64,000 nucleotides of DNA from Rhodoferax lacus (GTDB taxonomy: Bacteria > Pseudomonadota > Gammaproteobacteria > Burkholderiales > Burkholderiaceae_C): assembly GCF_003415675.1 (NCBI RefSeq), contig NZ_QFZK01000007.1:62001-126000 (forward strand), in the 5' to 3' direction. Below the pieces are notes generated by a model. That model made no database searches, was not told the origin of the DNA, and saw nothing but the letters and a program-made list of their open reading frames with translations. The position numbers and the translations under genes are program-made. The number at the start of each line of letters is the position of its first letter. Position 1 is the first letter of the stretch. Below, piece after piece: positions 1 through 9,464 of the stretch.

Positions 1-673
1 CAGCAAAGGCATTGGCCGTCAGGCCCTGGGTGTTGGTGGAATGGGCCACATATTCCACCGCCTTGGCCACCATCTTCAGGCAGTCATCACCGGCCTGGTG
101 GCCGTAGTGGTCGTTGTATTTCTTGAAGTTGTCGATGTCGAGCATCAAGAGCCCAAACGAGTCGCCACCGTGCAGGGCGGTGGACCAGGCATGGTCCACC
201 TTGCGGTCCATGCTGCGGCGGTTGAGCAGGCCGGTGAGGCCGTCGTGGTCGGCAATGTTTTGCAGCTTGGCATTGGCCACGGCCAGGCGCTGGCGCAAGC
301 CGGCAATGCGGCTCATGGCCTGCATCTTGGCCTGCAGCACCGGCTCGGGCACAAACTTGGACATGAAGTCATCACCACCAGCTTCGATGGCCGTAATCAG
401 GTTCTGCACCGTGTCCGAGGAGGTCAAAAAGATGATGGGCGTCCAGGCCCATTCCTGGGTCGCCTCGATGGCCCGAATCTGGTTGGTGGCCACAAAACCG
501 TTCATCACCGGCATCTCGATGTCCATCAGGATCAGGTCGGGGCACACCGCCGGGAAAACCTCCACCGCCTTCTGGCCGTTTTCGGCATGCACCACTTCAT
601 AGCCGTAGCTGTTGAGCCGCGAGGTCATGACTTGCACCACAGAGCGCGCATCGTCCACAAGAAGAATTTTCAT
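1..673 (-). CDS. Response regulator with GGDEF domain (partial)
   Basis: The gene reads leftward from an ATG at 673-671 and runs off the left edge, so the C-terminus is missing. Residues 1-120 form a receiver domain, with acidic Asp7-Asp8 and the phosphoacceptor Asp51 in LILMDIEMPVMNG. From about residue 150 a diguanylate cyclase domain begins (DHDGLTGLLNRR, then LDIDNFKKYNDHYGH). The window ends before the GG(D/E)EF signature, so catalytic competence cannot be judged. Family knowledge: such proteins make cyclic di-GMP on phosphorylation. It starts 21 bp after the chemoreceptor gene on the same strand, so the two are probably cotranscribed and link a sensory input to c-di-GMP. Confidence 0.9.
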   Translation of the reverse strand, partial: MKILLVDDARSVVQVMTSRLNSYGYEVVHAENGQKAVEVFPAVCPDLILMDIEMPVMNGFVATNQIRAIEATQEWAWTPIIFLTSSDTVQNLITAIEAGGDDFMSKFVPEPVLQAKMQAMSRIAGLRQRLAVANAKLQNIADHDGLTGLLNRRSMDRKVDHAWSTALHGGDSFGLLMLDIDNFKKYNDHYGHQAGDDCLKMVAKAVEYVAHSTNTQGLTANAFA

Positions 674-694
674 GGTGCGGTGTGTGCCGTGGGT

Positions 695-2680
695 TCAGCC
701 AACCTTGAAGTTGGCAATCTCGTCCTGCAGTGCGTCCGCCTGTGCGGTCAGTGCGCCAGCCGCGGCATTGGTCTCTTCCACCAGCGCGGCGTTTTGCTGC
801 GTGTTCTGGTCCAGCTCCTGGATCGAGTTGCCCACTTCGTTGACCGAGTTGGCCTGCACCCGTGCGGCCGTGGCAATTTCGCCCAGGAAGGCGTTGATTT
901 GTTGTGCATTGGCCACCACGTCTGTCATGGTCTGGCCCGCACCCTCCACCAGCCGGGTGCCACTGTCCACACGTTCCACGCTGGCCGTAATCAGGGCCTT
1001 GATCTCCTTGGCTGCCGTGGCGCTGCGCTGCGCCAGCAGACGCACCTCGCTGGCTACCACCGCAAAGCCCCGGCCTGACTCGCCAGCCCGCGCCGCCTCT
1101 ACGGCCGCGTTCAAGGCCAGGATGTTGGTCTGGAAGGCAATGCCGTCGATCACGCTGATGATGTCGTTGATCTTGCTCGAAGACGTGTGGATGTCGCGCA
1201 TGGTGCCCACCACCTGTGCGAACACCGAACTGCCCTTTGCCGCGACCTGGTGGTTTTCTTCCGCAAACGCGGCGGCCATGGCTGCGCGCTCTGCGGTTGA
1301 GCTGACCATGGTGCTGATGCCGTGCATGGTGGAGGCTTGTGCCTCCAGCGCTGAGGCACTGGATTCGGTGCGTGCGCCCAGATCGGTGCTGGCGGCAGAA
1401 ATTTCAGCCGCCGCGCTGTGCAGGGCGCGCGCCGAGTGGCGTACCTTGCGGATCAGGATGTGCAGCGAGTCGTAGGCTTTGCGCAGGTCCGTGATCACCT
1501 TGGCCGGCTCGTCACTGCCCCAGGGCTTGCGCGGGCGGTGGCGCAGGTCGCCGGTGGACATCTCGTCCAGGTGCTTGCTGATGAGCAGCAGGCCGCCGCG
1601 CGTGACCAGAAAGAAACTGTAGAACAGGTACAGGGCCAGCAACAGGCCCACGGCAAGCACGATGGAGGTTTCAATACGCTGGTTTTGCATGCCACCCAGT
1701 CGCACGGCCAGCAGATCATCCAGCGCGACCGTGACCCGGTCCGTCAGCGCATATTGCGCCTGGCTTGCCTTGGACGCTGCGCCAGCCAGGGCGGCTTGGC
1801 TGGCAGGTGAAAAGTCCTGAGCCTCAATCAAGACCTTGCTTGCGGTTCCCACCAGTGCTGTGCTGGTTTCCAGGGCCTCGGCGGCCTGCAAACGGGCCGC
1901 TAGTGTGGGGTTGTAGGCCTGAGCCTTGGCCAGCCCGTCCTGCATGTTCACCAACTGGAAGCGGGCCAGGGCGGCGAGTTCCACCATGCTGCGCAGCTGC
2001 GCGGGCGTGGCCGTCCCGGCTTTCATGACTGCTTGCCCCAACGCCGCCAGCTTGGCTGTGTTTTCGGAAATATCCGGCAGGCGAAAGTACACCGCATCCA
2101 TCAGGTAGTAGGAGTCAATGTCCGGGTCCAGCGTCAGATTGGAGGCATCGGTGGCCTGGGCCAGCAGGCTTTGCAGGGCGGCAACATAGTCGGTCTGGCT
2201 CTTGAATGCGGTGTCGGCACCGGATTGCGCCAAGGCAGCAAAGGCCGTACCCGCTGAGGCATAGGCCTTGGACACGCCCAGCGTTGCGCCAAGCTCCGCG
2301 TCAACCGTTGCCAGTTTGTCCTGTGCTGCTTTCAGTGCACTTTTTGGGGTGTCCTGTGCCTCGCCGCTGGCGGTGGCGTGGCGCAGTTCCTGCGCTGCAG
2401 CCAATACCGGCAGCAAGGTCCGGTTGTATTGCACGCCCACGCGTTCCTTGGCGGAGAAGTCGATCTGTGTGGAGATGTTGGACAGGTAAGACCAGGTCAG
2501 CCACACCATGGGGATCACGAACATGGAGCAAATCAGTGCGGCCTTCAGCACAAAGCGCAGGTTGCGCATCAGCCGAATGCCGGGTCCCCAGATGCCATGG
2601 GAGTGGGAGGCCGAAACCGGCTCGTCATCGCCATCGGTAGGCGCCAGAAACTGCCGAAGCTCTGCACTCAGCTGGCTCAT
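695..2680 (-). CDS. Methyl-accepting chemotaxis protein
   Basis: A 661-residue chemoreceptor. I chose the ATG at 2680 because AGGAG lies 8 bp upstream; the frame stays open to a TTG at 2761 without a ribosome site. Order: short cytoplasmic start, membrane segment about 43-63, periplasmic helical sensor of roughly 270 residues, membrane segment about 336-358, HAMP, and a long coiled-coil signalling domain. The hairpin tip carries [18 protein letters not shown] followed by [13 protein letters not shown], the site that contacts CheA and CheW. There is no C-terminal NWETF-type CheR tether. The ligand is unknown. The downstream partner is the response regulator-GGDEF gene. Confidence 0.95.
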   Translation of the reverse strand: MSQLSAELRQFLAPTDGDDEPVSASHSHGIWGPGIRLMRNLRFVLKAALICSMFVIPMVWLTWSYLSNISTQIDFSAKERVGVQYNRTLLPVLAAAQELRHATASGEAQDTPKSALKAAQDKLATVDAELGATLGVSKAYASAGTAFAALAQSGADTAFKSQTDYVAALQSLLAQATDASNLTLDPDIDSYYLMDAVYFRLPDISENTAKLAALGQAVMKAGTATPAQLRSMVELAALARFQLVNMQDGLAKAQAYNPTLAARLQAAEALETSTALVGTASKVLIEAQDFSPASQAALAGAASKASQAQYALTDRVTVALDDLLAVRLGGMQNQRIETSIVLAVGLLLALYLFYSFFLVTRGGLLLISKHLDEMSTGDLRHRPRKPWGSDEPAKVITDLRKAYDSLHILIRKVRHSARALHSAAAEISAASTDLGARTESSASALEAQASTMHGISTMVSSTAERAAMAAAFAEENHQVAAKGSSVFAQVVGTMRDIHTSSSKINDIISVIDGIAFQTNILALNAAVEAARAGESGRGFAVVASEVRLLAQRSATAAKEIKALITASVERVDSGTRLVEGAGQTMTDVVANAQQINAFLGEIATAARVQANSVNEVGNSIQELDQNTQQNAALVEETNAAAGALTAQADALQDEIANFKVG

Positions 2681-2902
2681 GCGCGCGCTCCTGCGGAGCA
2701 TTGGCTGCGACGGACTTCGAAGTGGACCCCCAAATTCATATTTGCCATGAACCTCTTTCAATGGCGCGCTTCAGTGGTGGAACGGAAGTTCAAACCCCTG
2801 AACCAGTCTGGCCATGTGTTTTTATCAATTACTGCGCGAAGAAGTGTAATGGAAGTTTCAATTTTTAAAGCCTGCGTTTACCGGGTGACACAAGTGCCCT
2901 GA

Positions 2903-2930
2903 GCGCCGGTATGCGCCGGTATGCGCCGGT
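2903..2930. repeat. Three tandem 10-bp repeats
   Basis: The unit GCGCCGGTAT occurs nearly three times in direct tandem with a 10-bp period, in the leader upstream of the DUF350 gene. One helical turn per copy could place repeated protein contacts on one DNA face, but it may simply be a slippage product. The rest of the stretch from 2681 to 2982 holds no gene I can support. Confidence 0.6.
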
Positions 2931-2982
2931 TGGGCGCGCAGGCGGTATAAACAGCCACAACGATTCACAAGAAGGACACACT

Positions 2983-3195
2983 ATGGAATGGATGAAACCT
3001 GAAATCCTGCTGGGCTCGGTGGTGTATGCGCTGGCGGGTGTGCTGATTTTCTGGATCAGCTTTCTGGTGATCGACAAGCTCACGCCCTACAACCTGTGGC
3101 TGGAGATCGTGGAGAAGCAGAACCAGGCCCTGGCCTTGGTGGTGGCCGCCATGTCGCTGGGCATCTGCATCATTGTGGCTGCCGCTATACATTGA
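2983..3195 (+). CDS. DUF350 (YjfL-type) small membrane protein
   Basis: A 70-residue protein with two hydrophobic helices (about 7-27 and 47-69) separated by a loop with the family-typical LWLEIVEKQNQALA segment. The ATG at 2983 is preceded by AGAAGGA; a longer in-frame start at 2911 lacks such a site. DUF350 proteins are inner-membrane proteins of unknown biochemical role. The stop codon overlaps the proposed start of the next gene, an aminopropyltransferase-like membrane protein, so the two products are probably made together. The family assignment is firm; the function is not known. Confidence 0.85.
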   Translation: MEWMKPEILLGSVVYALAGVLIFWISFLVIDKLTPYNLWLEIVEKQNQALALVVAAMSLGICIIVAAAIH

Positions 3196-4736
3196 GGCCC
3201 AATCCCCCCAGCCCGGTCGAGCTGGCGCTGCTGATCTCGGTCTTCGTCGTCTCGGCCTGCGGCCTGGTTTATGAGCTGGCGGCGGGTGCCTTGGCGTCCT
3301 ACCTGCTGGGCGACTCGGTGCTGCAGTTCTCCACCGTCATCGGTGCCTACCTGTTTGCCATGGGCGTGGGCTCGTACCTGTCGCGCTTTCTGGAGCGCCA
3401 GCTCAGTGCCCACTTCCTGCGCATCGAGCTGCTGGTGGCCCTGGCCGGTGGCCTGTTGCCGCTGCTGCTGTTTGTGGCCCATGCCGCCGTGCCCCAGTCC
3501 TTTCGCCTGGTGCTCTACGCGCTGGTGATGCTGGTGGGCATTCTGGTGGGGCTGGAGATTCCGCTGGTCATGCGCATGCTGAAAAAAAACGTGGCGCTCA
3601 AGGACCTGGTCTCGCAGGTGCTGACCTTTGACTACCTGGGCGCGCTGGCCGTGTCGGTGGCCTTCCCGCTGCTGCTGGTGCCCAACCTGGGCCTGGCGCG
3701 CACCGGCCTGCTGTTCGGGCTGATGAATGCGGGCGTGGCGCTGTGGGCCCTGTGGCTGTTCCGCCATGAGCTGCGGCACTTCGGCTCCCATGTACTGGCC
3801 TGCGCGGCCACGCTGGCCGCGCTCACCGGGGCTTTTGTATGGGCCGACCACATCACCACCTGGGCCGAAGACAAGCTCTACCAGGACCACGCGGTGATTG
3901 CGCTCACCACGCCCTACCAGCGGATCGTGGTGACCAACGCGCCCGGCGAAGGCCGCCTGGGCTACCGGCTCTTTTTGAACGGCAACCTGCAGTTTGCCCA
4001 GCGCGATGAATACCGCTACCACGAGGCCCTGGTGCACCCGGTGATGGCCGCGTTTGCCGAACACGGTGCGCCTAAAAAAGTAGCGGTGCTGGGCGGTGGC
4101 GACGGCATGGCGGCGCGCGAAATCCTCAAATACCCGGGCGTGGAAAGCATCACACTGGTCGAGCTGGATCCGGCCATGACGAAGTTGTTTACGGACGAGC
4201 CGGTGCTCTCTGCACTGAACGCGCAGTCGCTGTCCTCGCCCAAGGTGCGGGTGGTCAACACCGATGCCTTTGGCTACCTGGAACATTCAGACGAGGTGTT
4301 TGACGTGATCGTGGTGGACTTCCCCGACCCCACCAACTTCTCGGTGGGCAAACTCTTCACCAACGCCTTCTACGCCCTGCTGGACCAGCACCTCTCGGCC
4401 AGTGGTTATGCGGTGATCCAGACCACATCACCGCTGGTGGCGCGCAAGAGCTTCTGGACTGTGGTGCACACCGTGGAATCCGTGGGCCTGAGCGCCACGC
4501 CCTACCACGCCCATGTGCCCAGCTTTGGCGAGTGGGGCTTCGTGATCGCCAGCCGCAGGCCGTATCACCTTCCCAACGCGCTGCCTGCAGGCCTGCGCTT
4601 TCTGAACACCAAGAGCCTGCCCCTGCTGTTTGACTTCCCGCAGGACATGGACAGTGTGCCCACCGAGATCAACCGCCTCTCCAACCAGGTGCTGGTGAGC
4701 ACCTACGAGGAAGAGTGGGGGCGGGTGGCGAAATAG
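3192..4736 (+). CDS. Membrane-anchored spermidine-synthase-like protein
   Basis: About 514 residues if translation starts at the TTG at 3192, which overlaps the upstream TGA; no Shine-Dalgarno is visible, consistent with translational coupling. Residues 1-215 are a polytopic membrane domain of six to seven helices. The C-terminal half is an aminopropyltransferase fold: VAVLGGGDGMAARE near residue 296 binds the decarboxylated-AdoMet or AdoMet moiety, and VVDFPDPTN near 374 holds the acidic active-site segment. Soluble spermidine synthases are about 280-310 residues, so this is the long membrane-fused subgroup, whose substrate may not be putrescine. speD lies 20 kb away on the opposite strand. 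The start codon is uncertain. Confidence 0.85.
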   Translation: MRPNPPSPVELALLISVFVVSACGLVYELAAGALASYLLGDSVLQFSTVIGAYLFAMGVGSYLSRFLERQLSAHFLRIELLVALAGGLLPLLLFVAHAAVPQSFRLVLYALVMLVGILVGLEIPLVMRMLKKNVALKDLVSQVLTFDYLGALAVSVAFPLLLVPNLGLARTGLLFGLMNAGVALWALWLFRHELRHFGSHVLACAATLAALTGAFVWADHITTWAEDKLYQDHAVIALTTPYQRIVVTNAPGEGRLGYRLFLNGNLQFAQRDEYRYHEALVHPVMAAFAEHGAPKKVAVLGGGDGMAAREILKYPGVESITLVELDPAMTKLFTDEPVLSALNAQSLSSPKVRVVNTDAFGYLEHSDEVFDVIVVDFPDPTNFSVGKLFTNAFYALLDQHLSASGYAVIQTTSPLVARKSFWTVVHTVESVGLSATPYHAHVPSFGEWGFVIASRRPYHLPNALPAGLRFLNTKSLPLLFDFPQDMDSVPTEINRLSNQVLVSTYEEEWGRVAK

Positions 4737-4737
4737 C

Positions 4738-5529
4738 TCAGAGCATCATGCCGCCCGACACCTCAATGCGCTGCGCATTGATCCAGCGGTTGTCGCTGCC
4801 CACCAGCGAGGCAATCATGGCGCCTATGTCATCGGCCTCGCCCACGCGTCCGAGGGCGGTTTGCCCGGCCACGAAGGCGTTGAGCTGCGGGTTGTCGCGT
4901 ACCGCGCCGCCGCCGAAGTCGGTGGCAATCGCACCCGGCGCCACCACGTTGACGGCAATGCCGCGCGGCCCCAGTTCCCGGGCCATGTACTTGGTCAGCG
5001 TCTCCACCGCACCCTTCATGGACGCGTAGGCCGCGTAGCCGGGCAGGGCAAAGCGCGCCAAACCCGAGGACAGATTGACGATGCGCCCGCCGTCGCGCAT
5101 CAGCGGCAAGAGCTTTTGCGTGAGGAAGAAGGTGCCCTTGAAGTGCACATTCACCAGCGCATCAAACTGCGCCTCGGTGGTTTCCATAATCGATGCGTGG
5201 GCACCGGTGCCCGCGTTGTTCACCAGTACATCAAAGGTGCTGCTGCCCCAATGGTTTTGCAGGGCTGCGCCCACCTGCTCGGCAAAGGCGGCAAAGCTGC
5301 TGCTCTGCGCCACATCAAGTTGCATGGCCACGGCCTTGCGGCCCATGGCTTCGATCTCGGCGACCACGGCAAGCGCTGCGGTGTGCTGCGCTTGGTAGGT
5401 CAGGATCACGTCCACGCCCTGCTGGGCCAGGTGCAGGGCCGTGCTCTTGCCAAGACCCCGGCTGCCGCCGGTGATGAGGGCGATGCGCTGATGGGTATCT
5501 TTGGTGGTGGATGTCGTGGTGGTGCTCAT
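4738..5529 (-). CDS. SDR family oxidoreductase
   Basis: A 263-residue classical short-chain dehydrogenase. Visible motifs are the cofactor loop TGGSRGLG at 20-27, NNAG at 104-107, the catalytic Ser near 154 and Tyr168-x3-Lys172. The C-terminal RIEVSGGMML is the usual end of a FabG-like fold. The substrate cannot be deduced. It converges tail to tail with the aminopropyltransferase-like gene, 1 bp apart, and is divergent from the LysR regulator at 5642, which probably controls it through the palindrome in the 112-bp shared gap. Confidence 0.92.
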   Translation of the reverse strand: MSTTTTSTTKDTHQRIALITGGSRGLGKSTALHLAQQGVDVILTYQAQHTAALAVVAEIEAMGRKAVAMQLDVAQSSSFAAFAEQVGAALQNHWGSSTFDVLVNNAGTGAHASIMETTEAQFDALVNVHFKGTFFLTQKLLPLMRDGGRIVNLSSGLARFALPGYAAYASMKGAVETLTKYMARELGPRGIAVNVVAPGAIATDFGGGAVRDNPQLNAFVAGQTALGRVGEADDIGAMIASLVGSDNRWINAQRIEVSGGMML

Positions 5530-5578
5530 GGGATGCTCCTTGCAAGCGGTTGAAACAAAGGTGTCTGGGCTGGAGTCT

Positions 5579-5599
5579 ATTGGTCGACCATGAACCGAT
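5579..5599. promoter_or_regulatory. Candidate LysR-type operator
   Basis: ATTGGT and ACCGAT form a 6-bp inverted pair (one mismatch) separated by 9 bp, with a nested GGTCGACC palindrome. It lies in the divergent SDR/lysR intergenic region, the usual place for a LysR-type binding box with T-N11-A geometry. This is inferred from symmetry and position only. Confidence 0.5.
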
Positions 5600-5641
5600 A
5601 AAGCCCCTGTGCCTGATTGCTTTGTTCAGTAAACTCAAACA

Positions 5642-6556
5642 ATGAACCTGCTGGAACACATGCGCATTTTTTCGCGCGTGGCCGAACTCTCAAGCTTTAC
5701 CCAGGCCGCCGACAACCTGGGCCTGCCGCGGGCCACGGTGTCCACCTCGGTGCAGCAACTCGAGAACCTGCTGGGCGCGCGCCTTCTGCACCGCACCACC
5801 CGCAAGGTATTGTTGACGCAGGACGGCCAGGCCTTTTACGAGCGCTGTACCGACGCACTGTCCGACATGGACGAGCTGCAGACCATGTTTCAGCAGAAGA
5901 ATGCCAACACCCTCAAGGGCCGGGTGCGCATCGACATGAGCACCATCATGGCCCGCAACGCCGTGCTGCCGCGCTTGCCCGAGTTGCTGCAGCACCACCC
6001 GCAACTGGAGGTGGAAGTGAGCAGCACCGAGCGCCGCGTGGACCTGATCCGCGAGGGTTTTGACTGCGTGCTGCGTGCCGGCAAGTTGGCCGAGCCCGGC
6101 CTGATCGCCCGGCCGCTGTGCGAGCTGCGCATGGTCAATGCCGCCAGCCCCGGCTATGTCGCGCGTTATGGAATCCCTGAGACGCTGGCCAACTTGCAGG
6201 CGCACCGCCTGGTGCACTACGTGGCCGTGCTCGGCGCGCGCTCGGGCGGCTTTGAATACGTGCAGGGTGGTGTGGACCAGTCGCTGCCCATGCCCGGACC
6301 GGTGAGTGTGAACAATGCCGAGGCCTACCAGGCCGCCTGCGTGGCCGGGCTGGGCATCATCCAGGCGCCCTATGTGGGCCTGCGTGACCTCGTACGCAGC
6401 GGCGCGGTGCAGTTGCTGTTGCCGCAATATGAGGCCCGGCCCATGCCCCTGTCGCTGGTCTATGCCAGCCGCCGCAACCAGTCCACGCGCGTGCGGGTGG
6501 TGATGGACTGGCTCGCACGCGTGGTGACGGAACACTGCGCGCTGGACGCGGGCTGA
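5642..6556 (+). CDS. LysR family transcriptional regulator
   Basis: A 304-residue protein of typical LysR length. Residues 1-60 form the winged helix-turn-helix (FSRVAELSSFTQAADNLGL, then VSTSVQQLENLLGARL), followed by the linker helix and a periplasmic-binding-like effector domain. The subtype with RTTRKVLLT and DMDELQTMF resembles regulators that act on a divergent oxidoreductase. The divergent SDR gene is the natural target. The FAD lipoprotein gene follows after 4 bp and may be cotranscribed. Confidence 0.93.
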   Translation: MNLLEHMRIFSRVAELSSFTQAADNLGLPRATVSTSVQQLENLLGARLLHRTTRKVLLTQDGQAFYERCTDALSDMDELQTMFQQKNANTLKGRVRIDMSTIMARNAVLPRLPELLQHHPQLEVEVSSTERRVDLIREGFDCVLRAGKLAEPGLIARPLCELRMVNAASPGYVARYGIPETLANLQAHRLVHYVAVLGARSGGFEYVQGGVDQSLPMPGPVSVNNAEAYQAACVAGLGIIQAPYVGLRDLVRSGAVQLLLPQYEARPMPLSLVYASRRNQSTRVRVVMDWLARVVTEHCALDAG

Positions 6557-6560
6557 GGCG

Positions 6561-8141
6561 ATGCAACGCCGTCACCTACTGGCCAGCGCCGCAGGCGCAT
6601 CGCTGCTGACCCTAGCGGGCTGCAATGCGGACCGCGCAATCCAGGGCGGCTTTACCGGCATCAACCACACACGCGGCCACCAGTTGCGTGACACCCGCAG
6701 CTGGCCTGCGCCGTCTGTGCAACACAAGCCCCGCGTGCTGATTGCCGGTGGCGGTGTGGCAGGGCTTGCCGCAGCCCGCGCCCTGCGCCTGCGCGGCATG
6801 AATGACTTCGCGCTGCTGGAGCTCGAGGACGAGGCCGGTGGCAACGCGCGGGGTGGCAGTGTGGAGGCAATAGCCTGCCCGCTGGGCGCGCACTACCTGC
6901 CACTGCCCGGCCCGGACGCGCCCGAGGTGCAGGACCTGCTGGAAGAGCTGGGCCTGCGCCAGCGCGTCTCCGGACGCTGGCAATACGATGAACGCCACCT
7001 GTGCCACAGCCCACAGGAGCGCCTGTTCTTCCATGGCGCCTGGCAGGAGGGGCTGTTGCCCGTGCAGGGTGTGGGGGAAGCCACACTGGCGCAGTACCGC
7101 GCTTTTGCTGCACTGGTGGAACAAGCCCGCAAGACGGTGCATTGGAGCCTGCCGGCCTGGCGCTCGCCCCACACCCCTTTCAAGCAGGCACTGGCCGCCC
7201 AGACCTTTGCGGCCTGGCTGAACCAGCAGGGCCTGAATGACACGCACCTGCGCTGGTACCTGGACTACTGCTGCCGCGACGACTATGGCGCTGGCATTGG
7301 CACGGTGTCGGCCTGGGCCGGCATCCACTACTTCGCCAGCCGCCACGGCTTTTCCGCACCCGGTGCCGAGTCCGGTGAGCGCGAAGGCCTGCTCACCTGG
7401 CCCGAGGGCAATGCCTGGCTCACGCGGCGCCTGGCCGCACCCCTGGGCGAGCGCCTGCACACCGGGCAGATTGTGCTGCGGGTTGAGCCTGGCAAGCACG
7501 GCGTGGAAGTAGACGCCTTCAACACCCACACCCACACGGTGGAGCGCTGGCAGGCCGAGCAGGTGGTGGTGGCGCTGCCCGTGTTCGTGGCCGCACGCAT
7601 CGTGCAAAACGCCCCAGGCTTTTTGCAGGAGGCCGCTGCGCGCACCGTGCATGCCCCCTGGCTGGTGGCCAACCTCCACATCGACAAGCCGCTGTTTGAC
7701 CGACCCGGCCCGGCCCCCAGCTGGGACAACCTGATTTATGGCGATGCCGCTACCGCCCCTGGTCTGGGATATGTGGATGCCATGCACCAAAGCCTGCTGC
7801 CGGTGCCGGGTGCCACCGTGCTCACCTACTACCGGGCCTTGGGCAGTGTGGAGGGCGGGCCAAAGAAAGGCCGCGAACTGTTATTGCAAAAGCCGTGGGC
7901 GCAGTGGCGCGACGAGATCCTGCGCGAACTCTCCATCGCCCACCCGGACTTGGGCGCCAAGGCCACGCGCATGGACATCACCCGCTACGGCCACGCCATG
8001 GCTATTCCCGTGCCCGACAAGGGCGGCCGCGCAGGCCAGGTGCCACCGGCCTTCGGCCGCATCCGCTTTGCCCACAGCGACTGGGCCGGCTATTCGGTGT
8101 TTGAAGAAGCCTTTGCGTTAGGGCACTTGGCTGGCGCTTGA
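6561..8141 (+). CDS. FAD-dependent oxidoreductase, predicted Tat-exported lipoprotein
   Basis: A 526-residue flavoprotein. The N-terminus MQRRHLLASAAGASLLTLAGC combines a twin-arginine-like start with a lipobox ending in Cys21, so export in the folded state and lipid anchoring are likely. Near residue 60 a Rossmann motif LIAGGGVAGLAAARAL binds FAD, and the body is of the amine oxidase/phytoene desaturase type. The product is unknown; a membrane-attached periplasmic amine or carotenoid-type oxidase is possible. It follows the LysR gene after 4 bp. No homologous partner gene is visible nearby. Confidence 0.85.
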   Translation: MQRRHLLASAAGASLLTLAGCNADRAIQGGFTGINHTRGHQLRDTRSWPAPSVQHKPRVLIAGGGVAGLAAARALRLRGMNDFALLELEDEAGGNARGGSVEAIACPLGAHYLPLPGPDAPEVQDLLEELGLRQRVSGRWQYDERHLCHSPQERLFFHGAWQEGLLPVQGVGEATLAQYRAFAALVEQARKTVHWSLPAWRSPHTPFKQALAAQTFAAWLNQQGLNDTHLRWYLDYCCRDDYGAGIGTVSAWAGIHYFASRHGFSAPGAESGEREGLLTWPEGNAWLTRRLAAPLGERLHTGQIVLRVEPGKHGVEVDAFNTHTHTVERWQAEQVVVALPVFVAARIVQNAPGFLQEAAARTVHAPWLVANLHIDKPLFDRPGPAPSWDNLIYGDAATAPGLGYVDAMHQSLLPVPGATVLTYYRALGSVEGGPKKGRELLLQKPWAQWRDEILRELSIAHPDLGAKATRMDITRYGHAMAIPVPDKGGRAGQVPPAFGRIRFAHSDWAGYSVFEEAFALGHLAGA

Positions 8142-8244
8142 GCCTCGTGTGAAGAGGACTTGTGAGTCCTGCGCTATCGCCCGCATGGATGGTACCCAAG
8201 CGCGTGGAACAATCGGACAGATTGCTTTGCAAAGGCCGCTATCC

Positions 8245-9216
8245 ATGTCCACACTCACCTTCGGTTTTGTCATCGTTCCGAATTTTTCGCTCATCGCGCT
8301 CAGCGCCTGTGTGGACCCGCTGCGCCTTGCCAACCAGGTCATGGGTCGGCCTATCTACAAGACGGTGCTGCTATCCATAGACGGTGGCCTGGTGGCTTCC
8401 AGCGACGGCATTCTGGTGATGTCGGACAGTTCGCTGTCCAATGCGCCGCGCCTGGACACCATCTTTGTCATTGGCCCCAACCCCATCCCCAAGCGGGGCT
8501 TGAGCGCGCTGACCATCTGGCTGAAAAAAGCGGCCGGTGCGGGCATCCCCCTGGCCGGGGTGGACACGGGCGCCTACCTGATGGCGCAGGCCGGGTTGCT
8601 GGATGGTTACCGCTGCACCATCCACTGGGAAGACCAGGAGGCCATGGTGGAACGCTTTCCCAACATCATCGTGACGCAGCACTTCTTTGAAGTGGACCGT
8701 GACCGTTCTACCTGCAGCGGGGGTGTGGCGCCACTCGACCTGATGACCTATCTGCTGACGCAGCCACCCGGCAGCCGCCAGCTTGCCAACGAGGTGGCGA
8801 ACCTCCTGATTGCCGACCGGCGCAGCCTGACCGATACGCAGACCGTGTCGGTGATCCACCAGAGCCGCGTGACGGACTCCACCACCATCGATGCGCTCAA
8901 ATTGATGGAAGCAAATATCAGTGAGCCACTGACCATTGCCGAGATCGCAGAGTTTGCCAAAGTGGAGCCGCGCAGCCTGCAGCGGCGCTTCAAAAAACAG
9001 CTGGGCAAATCGCCCGAGCGGGTCTATCTGGATATCCGCCTGACGCGCGCCCGCATCCTGGTGCAGCGCAGTGACAAGAGCCTCAATGACATTGCGCATG
9101 AAACCGGCTTTGCTTCGGCCTCGCATCTCACCGCACGCTACACCCCCCGCTTTGGTGCATCGCCGCGGGTGGATCGCGTCGAGCGCGGCATTGGTCTGTC
9201 GCATAAAGACATTTAA
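8245..9216 (+). CDS. GATase1-like/AraC regulator (creatine island, left)
   Basis: A 323-residue protein. I chose the ATG at 8245 (AAAGG upstream), which gives the normal N-terminus MSTLTFGFVIVPNFSLIALS. Residues 1-190 form the DJ-1/PfpI-like amidotransferase fold, which in this family binds ligand rather than catalysing. The C-terminus holds two AraC helix-turn-helix motifs (TIAEIAEFAKVEPRSLQRRF and LNDIAHETGFASASHLTARY). Related regulators (GbdR, SouR, CahR) respond to betaine-, sarcosine- or creatine-like compounds. It stands 248 bp upstream of the creatinase gene, so it is the best candidate activator of the creatine genes. Confidence 0.92.
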   Translation: MSTLTFGFVIVPNFSLIALSACVDPLRLANQVMGRPIYKTVLLSIDGGLVASSDGILVMSDSSLSNAPRLDTIFVIGPNPIPKRGLSALTIWLKKAAGAGIPLAGVDTGAYLMAQAGLLDGYRCTIHWEDQEAMVERFPNIIVTQHFFEVDRDRSTCSGGVAPLDLMTYLLTQPPGSRQLANEVANLLIADRRSLTDTQTVSVIHQSRVTDSTTIDALKLMEANISEPLTIAEIAEFAKVEPRSLQRRFKKQLGKSPERVYLDIRLTRARILVQRSDKSLNDIAHETGFASASHLTARYTPRFGASPRVDRVERGIGLSHKDI

Positions 9217-9464
9217 CAGACGCAATTGTTTTTTTTGACCAGCGCGACTGTCGACAGAAAGTCCTTGCCTTCCGAGCTATTTCTCCTGTGACGCACCAGT
9301 GAAGTGCGAGGGATATATCAGTTTGGTGCATGGGTAAAAACCCTTGCAAATGTCGCAATAGTTGCCAGCCTTTTATAGACATGTATTTGTCGTAATGGGA
9401 CATCCTGCTTTGGCCTTGTGCACGCACACTTCATCCAACGAAGCAAACCAACAGGAGTCCCAAC

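Noticed and set aside
5642-8141. LysR regulator and FAD lipoprotein as one functional pathway with the SDR
   Set aside because: Only proximity supports this; substrates of both enzymes are unknown.
9248-9257. CTGTCGACAG palindrome upstream of creatinase, sharing TGTCGACA with the sigma54 operon site
   Set aside because: A single short palindrome without the longer arms and with no good sigma54 promoter nearby; probably chance.
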